Source: UBA3792 sp045576895 (lineage in GTDB: Bacteria; Bacillota; Clostridia; Christensenellales; CAG-138). Taken from it: a DNA stretch of 21,947 bases. The stretch's first letter is position 1, and each line of letters opens with the position of its first letter. Positions 15,774-21,947 of this stretch are shown here, piece by piece. The notes beneath the pieces are model-generated. The model saw only the letters and a list, made by a program, of their open reading frames with translations, had not been told where the DNA came from and ran no database searches. Position numbers and translations under genes: made by a program. The stretch is taken from contig JAZNHI010000215.1 of assembly GCA_045576895.1 (NCBI GenBank), forward strand, positions 1 through 21,947. Reading direction: 5' to 3'.

Positions 15774-15812
15774 GGTGGTGAGCCTCCACCAGGAAACTGG
15801 TGAGCATTCACC
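15774..15812 (+). repeat. Mutually exclusive stem-loops
   Basis: Three overlapping hairpins: GGTGG/CCACC (15774-15790), CACCAG-GAAA-CTGGTG (15787-15802, GNRA loop) and GGTGA/TCACC (15799-15812). Only some can form together. The rest of the stretch 15679-15910 holds no convincing gene. Confidence 0.5.
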
Positions 15813-15910
15813 CCCTTGCAACGAGTCGATCAGAAAGGCTGTTTCTTCACTCACATTAAGTATGCGTCGAAAAATTTTTGGCCGAAATGCGTTGTGCGCG
15901 AGTTTTTAGT

Positions 15911-15939
15911 TTGACGAAAAGGCAAATCTGTGATATAAT
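15911..15939 (+). promoter_or_regulatory. Promoter of the 104-aa gene
   Basis: TTGACG (15911-15916), 17 bp, TATAAT (15934-15939). Two dyads overlap it: GATAT-A-ATATC (15932-15942) on the -10 and GATATA-5-TATATC (15950-15966) at and after the start point, indicating control by a repressor. Confidence 0.88.
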
Positions 15940-15995
15940 ATCAATATCAGATATAGGTAATATATCAAAAATAAATAGAAAGGAGGTTATTGCGG

Positions 15996-16310
15996 GTGAG
16001 CGATCAAAGGGACTATGACTATATTACGGTTACAATCTGCGGAAAGGAGTATTTGTTGATGTGCCGGCCCCTCGATGAAACCACGCGACGTTATGTACAG
16101 ACGATTGCGCTAAGGTTTGGCGAGATGCTTGAAGAGGATTTGGATCCGGAGGAAAGGACGGTGTATGAGAACGGCAAAAACGAACCGGATACTCTGTACT
16201 ACTTGTTCATCAGACACCTTTTAGCGCTGATCCCGGATTTCAATTTTGTCTTAAAGCCGATATCATTGCAGGTATATCCTTCAACGATATCGATCAATCA
16301 AAGCCTTTAG
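15996..16310 (+). CDS. Small protein, faintly ZapA-like N terminus
   Basis: A 104-aa protein. GTG 15996 is preferred because AGGAGG (15981-15986) lies nine bases upstream; a TTG at 15990 is too close to it. The N-terminal YITVTICGKEYLLM followed by TTRRYVQTIALRFGEMLEE resembles the start of ZapA-like cell division proteins (VTI.GxEY, then a helix), but the rest (YLFIRHLLALIPDFNFVLKPISLQ) does not match and the resemblance may be chance. It has a strong, dyad-covered promoter and is the only gene before the next terminator. Function unknown. Confidence 0.7.
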   Translation: MSDQRDYDYITVTICGKEYLLMCRPLDETTRRYVQTIALRFGEMLEEDLDPEERTVYENGKNEPDTLYYLFIRHLLALIPDFNFVLKPISLQVYPSTISINQSL

Positions 16311-16391
16311 ATGAGAGCTTTTTTCTTTTCTTTCGATTATTTTCTATCAAATAACACACTACAAGGAAACAGTCTCAATCCTCCTTGTGAT

Positions 16392-16418
16392 GGCCCGCTG
16401 CCGGCGGGCCTTTCTTTT
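16392..16418 (+). terminator. Terminator after the 104-aa gene
   Basis: Perfect GGCCCGC / GCGGGCC stem with a TGCCG loop, followed by TTTCTTTT. Confidence 0.92.
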
Positions 16419-16776
16419 ATAAAATCGATGGTTTTGTCATATTAGAAGTGACGACGGAAAACATAGTCCGCTTGCCACCGAAACAATATGTCTCGCAGAG
16501 ACGCTGCCGCATGGCGGCGTTTTTGCGTTTCCACGCCCTGCAGCGATGTTTGCAGGGCATTTTCACGTTTTAGGGCCCTGATATTTGAGGCGGGCGAACG
16601 GCTTGTTAAACATTGTTTAACGCACCCTCATGCGGCTTTCCTTGCGGCGCAAAAATGTTTTGGAAAACTCAGCTTCCTGTCCGCTTTATCGGAAAGATGA
16701 TGTTGGATAATAAAGTCAAAGAAAGGAAATAAGAGGCCTTACTTCGGTAAAATTCATCTTTCAGAGGAAATTCACC
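16419..16776. other. Gene-free stretch with stacked hairpins
   Basis: No supported reading frame. It contains a run of hairpins: GTCTC-GCA-GAGAC (16490-16502), CGCTGCC-GCAT-GGCGGCG followed by five T (16502-16524), and GCCCTGCA/TGCAGGGC followed by ATTTTC (16535-16563). A short TTAC-TTCG-GTAA hairpin lies near 16739-16750 in the leader of the next gene. The first two could be the 3' end of a small RNA on the plus strand, but no promoter is clear. Confidence 0.5.
16502..16524 (+). terminator. Terminator-like hairpin
   Basis: CGCTGCC / GGCGGCG stem with a GCAT loop and five T directly after. No coding region ends nearby, so it may end a small RNA or act as a second terminator after 16418. Confidence 0.6.
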
Positions 16777-17199
16777 ATGCGGTACTATGAGGTAACGGCA
16801 AAGTGCGGACACGTCGGCAAAGGGTTTTATATCCCGATCGGGTTTGCCGTCAGAGCAGAGACGGCGTCGGAAGCGGCTACGGTGACAAGGACGATGCCCC
16901 GCGTGAAGCACGATCACAAGGACGCCATTCTGTCCGTGCGCGAAGTGGACATCTTCGAGTATGACGATTTGCGTCAGGTGAACCGCTACGATCCCTACCT
17001 GCAATGCAGAAGCCGCAGGGAGCAGATGATGGAGTACGACGCGATCTACAATCGACTGGTGGAGGAAAGACGCAACAGCGTCTGGTATGAAAAAGAACTC
17101 TCCGAAAAGGCAGTGTACGATGGAAAAAAGCGGATCCGGAATGTGAGACGGTACGCGAGAGAACTGGCAGCCGCATACGCGATGCGGGAAGTGATCTGA
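16777..17199 (+). CDS. Uncharacterised 140-aa protein
   Basis: No family recognised. The first half (about 1-60) looks like a small alpha/beta fold (YYEVTAKCGHVGKGFYIPIGFAVRAETASEAATVTR); the second half is helical and rich in charged residues (RSRREQMMEYDAIYNRLVEERR, split here by description: residues 78-99), ending in a basic helix. AGAGGAAA lies upstream of ATG 16777. It begins a run of closely spaced genes: the EF-hand microprotein starts 16 bp after its stop and the SWIM protein follows, so the three are probably co-transcribed. Cytoplasmic by composition. Confidence 0.75.
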   Translation: MRYYEVTAKCGHVGKGFYIPIGFAVRAETASEAATVTRTMPRVKHDHKDAILSVREVDIFEYDDLRQVNRYDPYLQCRSRREQMMEYDAIYNRLVEERRNSVWYEKELSEKAVYDGKKRIRNVRRYARELAAAYAMREVI

Positions 17200-17215
17200 A
17201 AAGGAGGACAAGGCA

Positions 17216-17371
17216 ATGTTTGACGGTATCTACGATCTGTTTGATCTGAACGGCGACGGCAAGCTGGACGGCATCGAAATGGCGATGGCGTACACGGTGA
17301 TGTTCGGCGAGGAAGAGAAGGAACCGGATCCGTGGGGATTCGACGAGAGCAATGACGACTGGGAGGAATGA
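17216..17371 (+). CDS. 51-aa EF-hand calcium-binding microprotein
   Basis: The 51-aa product carries one textbook EF-hand loop, DLNGDGKLDGIE at residues 10-21, with ligands D10, N12, D14, K16 (backbone), D18 and E21. A short helix precedes it (FDGIYDLF) and a longer helix follows (MAMAYTVMF). The C terminus is very acidic and aromatic (DPWGFDESNDDWEE). AAGGAGG lies eight bases before ATG 17216. The SWIM gene starts four bases after the last base of its stop, so the two are tightly coupled. Single EF-hands usually pair, so it may dimerise or dock on a partner; the neighbouring SWIM protein is the obvious candidate. Calcium binding is predicted, not shown. Confidence 0.85.
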   Translation: MFDGIYDLFDLNGDGKLDGIEMAMAYTVMFGEEEKEPDPWGFDESNDDWEE

Positions 17372-17374
17372 AAG

Positions 17375-18169
17375 ATGAGAACGATGGGATTCGGAAGAGA
17401 TGATAGAGAAAAGATGGAGACGGTGATCCCGCAGGTGGAAGAACTCAAGACGGCGGTGAAGTCCCTTGTGCGGGTGCACTTTGAGGACGCCGCTTATGAG
17501 CTGACGTATTTCAATGATCGGTTCGATCTCAAACCGGGCGATCGCGTGTTTGTCAGCGGCAAACGTGCCGGAGAGGTTGGTATCGTGAATTCCGTGTCGA
17601 CGAAGTTCCGCATCAAGGCGTCCAACTATGAGCGTGTGATCGCGCTTGCGCAAACGCCGATCCACGGTACCTACAAGCCGGTTGCGGACAAGATGCTGAG
17701 CTATGACGCGGGTGCGCTCTCTCCCGAAGGATTCCGCACTTGGGTGATGCCGCCGGAGGAGCCGACAGAGGATGAGGATGAAGAAATCATCTATGGAGAC
17801 GGTTATGAGATCCCGCTGAATGATCCGCACAACGCGGAAGGCGTCGACAAAGTCGTTTTCGGGCGTGCACTCAACTACTGCAGCGGCGGCAGGATCGGCT
17901 ATATCTCTGTGAGAGACGGCGTCGGGAGAGCCTATGTCGAGGGCGAGCACTGGTACGAGCTGGATTTCCGCATCCGCAGCAATGCCATCGAAGAAGCGTA
18001 TTGCGACTGCCCGTACCCCGGACTCTGCAAGCACCTGCTTGCGGTTGCCGTGACGCTTTCGGTGATGTCCAATCACGGTGATCTGGATCTTAGCCGCGAC
18101 TTCGTGCTGATCGACGCGGATCGCTTCTTTGAGATGATCAAGCGTAACGAGCAGACGATCACCCTGTAA
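17375..18169 (+). CDS. SWIM zinc-finger protein
   Basis: A 264-aa protein. The C-terminal part contains a SWIM motif, C210-D-C212-x5-C218-K-H220, inside AYCDCPYPGLCKHLLAV, a fold that binds nucleic acid or protein partners. Residues about 52-90 (LKPGDRVFVSGKRAGEVGIV) suggest a small KOW/SH3-like barrel. A strongly acidic stretch (PTEDEDEEIIYGDG, about 130-143) links the halves. SWIM proteins are often beside SNF2 helicases, and a SNF2-type gene lies about 1 kb downstream, but they are not in one obvious operon. GGGAGG lies upstream of ATG 17375, inside the end of the EF-hand gene. Confidence 0.85.
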   Translation: MRTMGFGRDDREKMETVIPQVEELKTAVKSLVRVHFEDAAYELTYFNDRFDLKPGDRVFVSGKRAGEVGIVNSVSTKFRIKASNYERVIALAQTPIHGTYKPVADKMLSYDAGALSPEGFRTWVMPPEEPTEDEDEEIIYGDGYEIPLNDPHNAEGVDKVVFGRALNYCSGGRIGYISVRDGVGRAYVEGEHWYELDFRIRSNAIEEAYCDCPYPGLCKHLLAVAVTLSVMSNHGDLDLSRDFVLIDADRFFEMIKRNEQTITL

Positions 18170-18179
18170 ACTCACGTTT

Positions 18180-18232
18180 GGGGACGGGATCGGAATACCT
18201 CCTATCACACACCTCATCCGATCCCGCTCCCC
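18180..18232. repeat. Long inverted repeat after the SWIM gene
   Basis: GGGGACGGGATCGG (18180-18193) and CCGATCCCGCTCCCC (18218-18232) pair almost completely around a 24-base loop. The T run expected of an intrinsic terminator is missing (CGATTTC follows), so it may be an RNA processing or stability element. Confidence 0.7.
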
Positions 18233-18278
18233 GATTTCAAGCAACACCAAAGAAAGCGGAAAGGGGAATAGAATAGAT

Positions 18279-18608
18279 ATGGGCAATCGCATTTCGTTCG
18301 GCGGGATCGTGATCATTATCGTACTGATCCTCTTGATCGCAAACTGCACCGGCAGCAGGCAGACGTATTCTTCGAGTTCATCCTATTCAAGCAGACGCAC
18401 CTATCGTCCGACGGCGACGTATAAACCGACAACCCCAAAGCCGACGACTGCCACCAGAACCACGCGTAAGCCGAAGACGACGTCAAGGCCGAAAAGCGAT
18501 CCCTATAACGCATCGGACTACGCGCATGTGGATGATTTTAATTACGATCATTGGGACGACTTTGTCGATCTGGAGGATGCCGAGGACTACTACGATACAC
18601 ATAGCTGA
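18279..18608 (+). CDS. Small membrane-anchored protein with acidic tail
   Basis: A 109-aa protein. Residues about 8-23 (GGIVIIIVLILLIANC) are one membrane segment. A Cys follows it, but Asn at the preceding position breaks the lipobox rule, so a transmembrane anchor is more likely than lipidation. A Ser/Tyr patch and a Thr/Pro/Lys/Arg linker (about 28-72) lead to an acidic, aromatic C terminus (DDFNYDHWDDFVDLEDAED). AAAGGGG lies upstream of ATG 18279. No family recognised. Acidic tails also occur in the EF-hand product and the broken gene next door. Confidence 0.7.
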   Translation: MGNRISFGGIVIIIVLILLIANCTGSRQTYSSSSSYSSRRTYRPTATYKPTTPKPTTATRTTRKPKTTSRPKSDPYNASDYAHVDDFNYDHWDDFVDLEDAEDYYDTHS

Positions 18609-18620
18609 TGAGGTGGGCCT

Positions 18621-18815
18621 ATGAGACGTCGAATCACAGTTCAGGTACCGGTTATTAAGCGCGGTTTGTTCGGATGAAGGAAGATCGTTTATCAGGAGCG
18701 CATGATCGTGGTGGATAGAAAAACCTACCGCAGAATACAACGCACGCAAAGAAATGCTGAGCTTGACGCCATTTTGGACGACATGGAGATCATGGATACC
18801 GTGTTTGACGATTGA
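18621..18815 (+). pseudogene. Small gene interrupted by an in-frame TGA
   Basis: One continuous frame of 64 codons is broken only by TGA at 18675-18677. Before it reads MRRRITVQVPVIKRGLFG; after it, in frame, RKIVYQERMIVVDRKTYRR, then a helix RTQRNAELDAILDDMEIMD. The join looks natural, and a single change from TGG (Trp) would explain it. GGTGGG upstream of ATG 18621 is a poor ribosome binding site. An internal ATG at 18702 has AGGAG only three bases upstream and could give a 37-aa product. TGA is an ordinary stop for other genes here, so recoding is unlikely. Product unknown. Confidence 0.5.
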
Positions 18816-18847
18816 CAAGAAATCGGTTCGCTTTCACGAACTTTTAT

Positions 18848-18876
18848 TTGCGAATTCTCCCGATATATGGTATACT
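18848..18876 (+). promoter_or_regulatory. Promoter of the XRE regulator-helicase operon
   Basis: TTGCGA (18848-18853), 17 bp, TATACT (18871-18876). The leader before GTG 18907 is about 25 nt. Confidence 0.75.
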
Positions 18877-18906
18877 ATATAAAACTGTGTCGTGGAGGAT
18901 TTGCGC

Positions 18907-19116
18907 GTGGGTGTGAGCTACAAAAAACTATGGAAATTGCTGATCGATCGGGATCTCAAAAAGCAGGATCTCGAAAGAGCGGCGGGCATTTCCCACTATA
19001 CGATGAACAAGCTGTACCACGGAGAAAACGTCACAACGGACGTGCTTGTCAGAGTCTGCACAGCTTTGAACGTATCCATGGACGAGATCCTTGAGATCGT
19101 CCCGAAAGAAAACTGA
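18907..19116 (+). CDS. XRE/Cro-type HTH regulator
   Basis: A 69-aa single-domain Cro/C1-type DNA-binding protein. The helix-turn-helix reads KKQDLERAAGISHYTMNKLYHGENVTTDVL, here in pieces: helix 2 KKQDLERAAG, turn ISHYT, helix 3 MNKLYHGE, then the closing ALNVSMDEILEI. GTG 18907 is chosen because GGAGG (18894-18898) lies eight bases upstream; an in-frame GTG at 18892 would overlap that site. The helicase gene starts 23 bp after its stop. Small regulators of this type lead many restriction and defence operons and usually repress their own promoter, so it probably controls the helicase operon. Confidence 0.88.
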   Translation: MGVSYKKLWKLLIDRDLKKQDLERAAGISHYTMNKLYHGENVTTDVLVRVCTALNVSMDEILEIVPKEN

Positions 19117-19139
19117 TCGGAATGGTTTAGAGGCGGGGT

Positions 19140-21947
19140 ATGAAGGTTCTAAACAACATCAATGATACCGTTCGGGATGATTTGCTGATTACGATTGAAA
19201 AGGGCAGTAAGGTTTCGATTGCCGCTGCCTGCTTCTCCATTTACGCATTCCAAGAGCTCAAAAAACAGTTGGAAGGCGTCGATCAGCTTCGCTTTATTTT
19301 CACGTCACCGACATTCCTCAAAGAAAAGGCAGAAAAAGCAAGCCGGGAGTTCTACATTCCCCGGTTGAACCGGGAGCGTAATCTGTACGGCACGGATTTC
19401 GAAATCAAGCTTCGCAATGAGCTGACGCAGCGGGCAATCGCAAAGGAGTGTGCGGATTGGGTGCGTCGCAAGGCAGTGTTCAAATCCAACGTCACGCAGG
19501 AAAATATGATGGGCTTTATGAATGTGAATGAGTCCACCTATATGCCTATTACGGAATTCACGACGGTTGGAATCGGCTGCGAGCGCGGCAATAACGCCTA
19601 CAATCCGGTTACGAGGATGGAATCATATGAGAATGGGCGCTATTTCCTGAATCTTTTTGATGAACTGTGGCGTGACGGCAAGAAACTGCAGGACGTCACG
19701 GACATTGTGATTGAGAACATCACCGCTGCATATAAGGAGAATTCGCCGGATTTCATCTATTTCTTCATGCTATACAACATCTTCAGCGAATTCCTGGATG
19801 ACATCTCCGAGGACGTGCTTCCCAACGAAGCGACGGGCTTCAAGAACAGCAAGATCTGGGCGATGCTTTATAACTTCCAGCGCGACGCCGTTCTTGCAAT
19901 CATCAATAAGCTGGAAAAGTACAACGGCTGCATTCTGGCGGACAGCGTCGGCCTCGGCAAAACCTTCACGGCACTTGCGGTTGTGAAGTATTACGAGAAC
20001 CGCAATAAATCCGTTCTCGTACTCTGCCCGAAAAAACTTGCCGAGAACTGGAATACCTACAAGGGAAACTATAAGAACAATCCGATTGCTGAGGACAGAA
20101 TGCGCTACGACGTGCTGTTCCACACGGATCTGTCCCGTGATCGCGGGCAGTCCAACGGCATTGATCTGGAGCGTCTGAACTGGGGCAACTATGATTTGGT
20201 TGTCATCGACGAGAGCCACAATTTCCGCAACGGCATCGGGACGCACAGCAACACCACCGAAAACCGTTATCAGCGCCTGATGGATCGCATCGTTCGGGCC
20301 GGCGTTCGGACAAAAGTGCTGATGCTCTCCGCAACGCCTGTCAACAATAAATTCATCGATCTCAAAAACCAGCTTGCACTTGCATACGAAGGCGACGCCT
20401 CCATCATCAATGCCCAGCTCGATACGGACAAGCCGATTGACGAAATCTTCCGGCAGGCACAGACGGCGTTCAACCAGTGGAGCAAGCTCGACGCACAGGA
20501 TCGCACAACGGATGCGCTGCTTCGTATGCTCGACTTCGACTTCTTCGAGCTGCTGGACAGCGTGACGATCGCACGTTCCCGCAAGCACATCGAAAAGTAT
20601 TACAACACGGCAGACATCGGGCAGTTCCCGGAGCGATTGAAACCGATTTCCAGACGTCCGCATCTGACGGATCTCAAGGACACCATCAACTATAACCAGA
20701 TTTATCAGGAGCTGATTTCGCTGCAGCTTACGATCTACACGCCGTCGTTTTTCATCTACGATTCTTGCATGGATAAGTACGGCGATCTGTCCCGTGGCAA
20801 GGGCCTGACGCAGCAAGGCCGTGAGCAGGGCATACGGCGCTTGATGAGTATCAATCTGCTGAAGCGCTTGGAGAGCTCTGTCTATTCGTTCCGGCTGACA
20901 CTCGATCGGATCCGCACCTTGATTAGCGATACGATCAGGGTGATCGACACTTATCAATCAGGACAGAAGATCCTGGACATGGTGGACTTTTCCGATGCGG
21001 ACGATTTCGATGAGGACGATCAGAACACGGATTACCTCTCCGTCGGCAAGAAAGTCAAGATTGATCTTGCCGATATGGATTATGTGTCCTGGCGAAAGGA
21101 TTTGCAGCACGACGCCGAAACGCTCGAATTGTTGTCGCTGATGGTGCAGGACATTACGCCCGCGCACGATACCAAGCTTCAGGAGCTGTTTCGCCTGATT
21201 CGAAACAAACAGCAGAATCCGATCAATCCTGGCAATAAGAAGATCATCATCTTCACGGCATTCTCCGATACGGCGGATTATCTGTATGCAAACGTCAGCC
21301 GATTTGTAAAGGACGAGTTCGGGCTTGATACGGCAATGATCACCGGCTCCGTGGACGGAAAGACGACGATCCCGAAACTGCGCGCCGATTTGAACACGGT
21401 TCTGACGTGCTTCTCGCCGATTTCAAAGGGCAAGGATATCCTGCTTCCGAACAATCCGGCGGAGATCGACGTTTTGATTGCAACCGACTGTATCTCCGAA
21501 GGCCAGAACCTGCAGGACTGTGACTACCTGATCAATTACGACATCCATTGGAACCCCGTCCGCATCATTCAGCGGTTCGGGCGAATTGATCGTATTGGCA
21601 GTCATAATAAGGTAATCCAACTTGTCAATTTCTGGCCGGATATGGATCTGGACGAGTATATCAACCTCAAGGCGCGTGTTGAAACGCGCATGAAGATCAC
21701 GGTTATGACGTCCACCGGCGACGACGATCTGATCAACGCCGAGGAAAAGGGCGATCTGGAATACCGCAAGGCGCAACTCAAACGCCTGATGGACGAGGTT
21801 GTCGACATCGAAGATATGTCCGGCGGTATTTCCATCATGGATCTGGGGCTGAATGAATTCCGACTCGATTTGCTTGAGTACATGAAAACACACGGCGACG
21901 TTATCGAGCATGCACCGAACGGCTTGCACGCGGTTGTCGGTGCAACG
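19140..21947 (+). CDS. PLD-like/SNF2-type helicase, 3' end outside window
   Basis: The first 936 residues of a large superfamily-2 helicase; the frame is open to the window end. Residues 1-about 190 resemble the phospholipase-D-like domain of such helicases (FTTVGIG, NNAYN), but the catalytic HxK is absent: the equivalent stretch reads QENMMGFMNVN near 120-130. The motor is complete: Walker A DSVGLGKT (268-275), DESH (357-360), SAT (397-399) and motif VI QRFGRIDR (811-818). The order is that of HepA/SNF2-type translocases in restriction-like operons, often beside a DNA methyltransferase, which would lie beyond the window. ATG 19140 has GAGGCGGGG upstream. Translocation on DNA is inferred from family; a defence role is inferred from the XRE gene and island context. 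Confidence 0.88.
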   Translation, partial: MKVLNNINDTVRDDLLITIEKGSKVSIAAACFSIYAFQELKKQLEGVDQLRFIFTSPTFLKEKAEKASREFYIPRLNRERNLYGTDFEIKLRNELTQRAIAKECADWVRRKAVFKSNVTQENMMGFMNVNESTYMPITEFTTVGIGCERGNNAYNPVTRMESYENGRYFLNLFDELWRDGKKLQDVTDIVIENITAAYKENSPDFIYFFMLYNIFSEFLDDISEDVLPNEATGFKNSKIWAMLYNFQRDAVLAIINKLEKYNGCILADSVGLGKTFTALAVVKYYENRNKSVLVLCPKKLAENWNTYKGNYKNNPIAEDRMRYDVLFHTDLSRDRGQSNGIDLERLNWGNYDLVVIDESHNFRNGIGTHSNTTENRYQRLMDRIVRAGVRTKVLMLSATPVNNKFIDLKNQLALAYEGDASIINAQLDTDKPIDEIFRQAQTAFNQWSKLDAQDRTTDALLRMLDFDFFELLDSVTIARSRKHIEKYYNTADIGQFPERLKPISRRPHLTDLKDTINYNQIYQELISLQLTIYTPSFFIYDSCMDKYGDLSRGKGLTQQGREQGIRRLMSINLLKRLESSVYSFRLTLDRIRTLISDTIRVIDTYQSGQKILDMVDFSDADDFDEDDQNTDYLSVGKKVKIDLADMDYVSWRKDLQHDAETLELLSLMVQDITPAHDTKLQELFRLIRNKQQNPINPGNKKIIIFTAFSDTADYLYANVSRFVKDEFGLDTAMITGSVDGKTTIPKLRADLNTVLTCFSPISKGKDILLPNNPAEIDVLIATDCISEGQNLQDCDYLINYDIHWNPVRIIQRFGRIDRIGSHNKVIQLVNFWPDMDLDEYINLKARVETRMKITVMTSTGDDDLINAEEKGDLEYRKAQLKRLMDEVVDIEDMSGGISIMDLGLNEFRLDLLEYMKTHGDVIEHAPNGLHAVVGAT

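Noticed and set aside
15651..15854. Minus-strand 67-codon frame
   Set aside because: It covers the iterons and stem-loops and has no ribosome binding site or family resemblance.
16488..16700. Plus-strand 70-codon frame
   Set aside because: It consists of the tandem hairpins and has no ribosome binding site.
18675..18677. TGA read as selenocysteine or tryptophan
   Set aside because: No selenocysteine-insertion-type hairpin was recognised directly after it, and TGA ends tldD, tnsA, tnsB and other genes normally.
7781..21947. CRISPR array or Cas effector guiding the transposon
   Set aside because: No regularly spaced identical repeats with unique spacers and no Cas-like protein were seen on either strand.

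Overview
The window looks like part of a Firmicutes/Clostridia chromosome, probably an uncultured gut-type clostridium with a moderately high GC content. The signs are strong AGGAGG-type ribosome binding sites, TTG and GTG starts, near-consensus sigma-A promoters with 17-bp spacers, a YgeW-type carbamoyltransferase, a TldD/TldE pair and Pro/Thr-tailed lipoproteins. Genus cannot be set from the sequence.

Region 1 (1-7100) reads as ordinary chromosome: ygeW with its own terminator, the translationally coupled tldD-tldE pair with a clear promoter and terminator, then two minus-strand envelope genes. One of these encodes a membrane-anchored Ig-like surface protein and the other a PT-rich lipoprotein, each with its own promoter.

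Region 2 (7100-12450) begins with about 700 bp without a convincing gene. It holds dyads, a bidirectional terminator and a possible small RNA. Next comes a compact Tn7-like transposition operon, tnsA-tnsB-tnsC-tniQ, with overlapping or touching genes. Just upstream of tnsA is an array of GTTTTTGGGAAAA-like motifs, three of them exactly 20 bp apart, which I read as TnsB binding sites at one transposon end. The TnsA is only 110 aa and lacks the usual lysine of its nuclease motif. No opposite end, CRISPR array or Cas effector is visible.

Region 3 (12450-16310) is likely cargo or a composite of mobile modules. It contains a class-II Fic AMPylase with three operator-like repeats around its promoter and start codon. 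A convergent plasmid-like operon follows (RepL-like winged-helix protein, Toprim primase-like protein, small basic protein). Upstream of it are six ACCTAAAGG iteron-like repeats, a C-rich hairpin region and mutually exclusive stem-loops, and then a promoter-dyad-controlled small gene.

Region 4 (16311-18815) holds small uncharacterised genes. These include a 51-aa EF-hand microprotein coupled to a SWIM zinc-finger protein, a small membrane protein, and a small reading frame broken by an in-frame TGA.

Region 5 (18848-21947) is an XRE-type regulator followed by a large PLD-like/SNF2-type helicase cut by the window end. It probably opens a restriction or defence operon that continues outside. 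The best candidates for something new are the reduced-TnsA Tn7-like element, the replicon-like module inside the same island, the EF-hand/SWIM pair and the self-regulated Fic gene.
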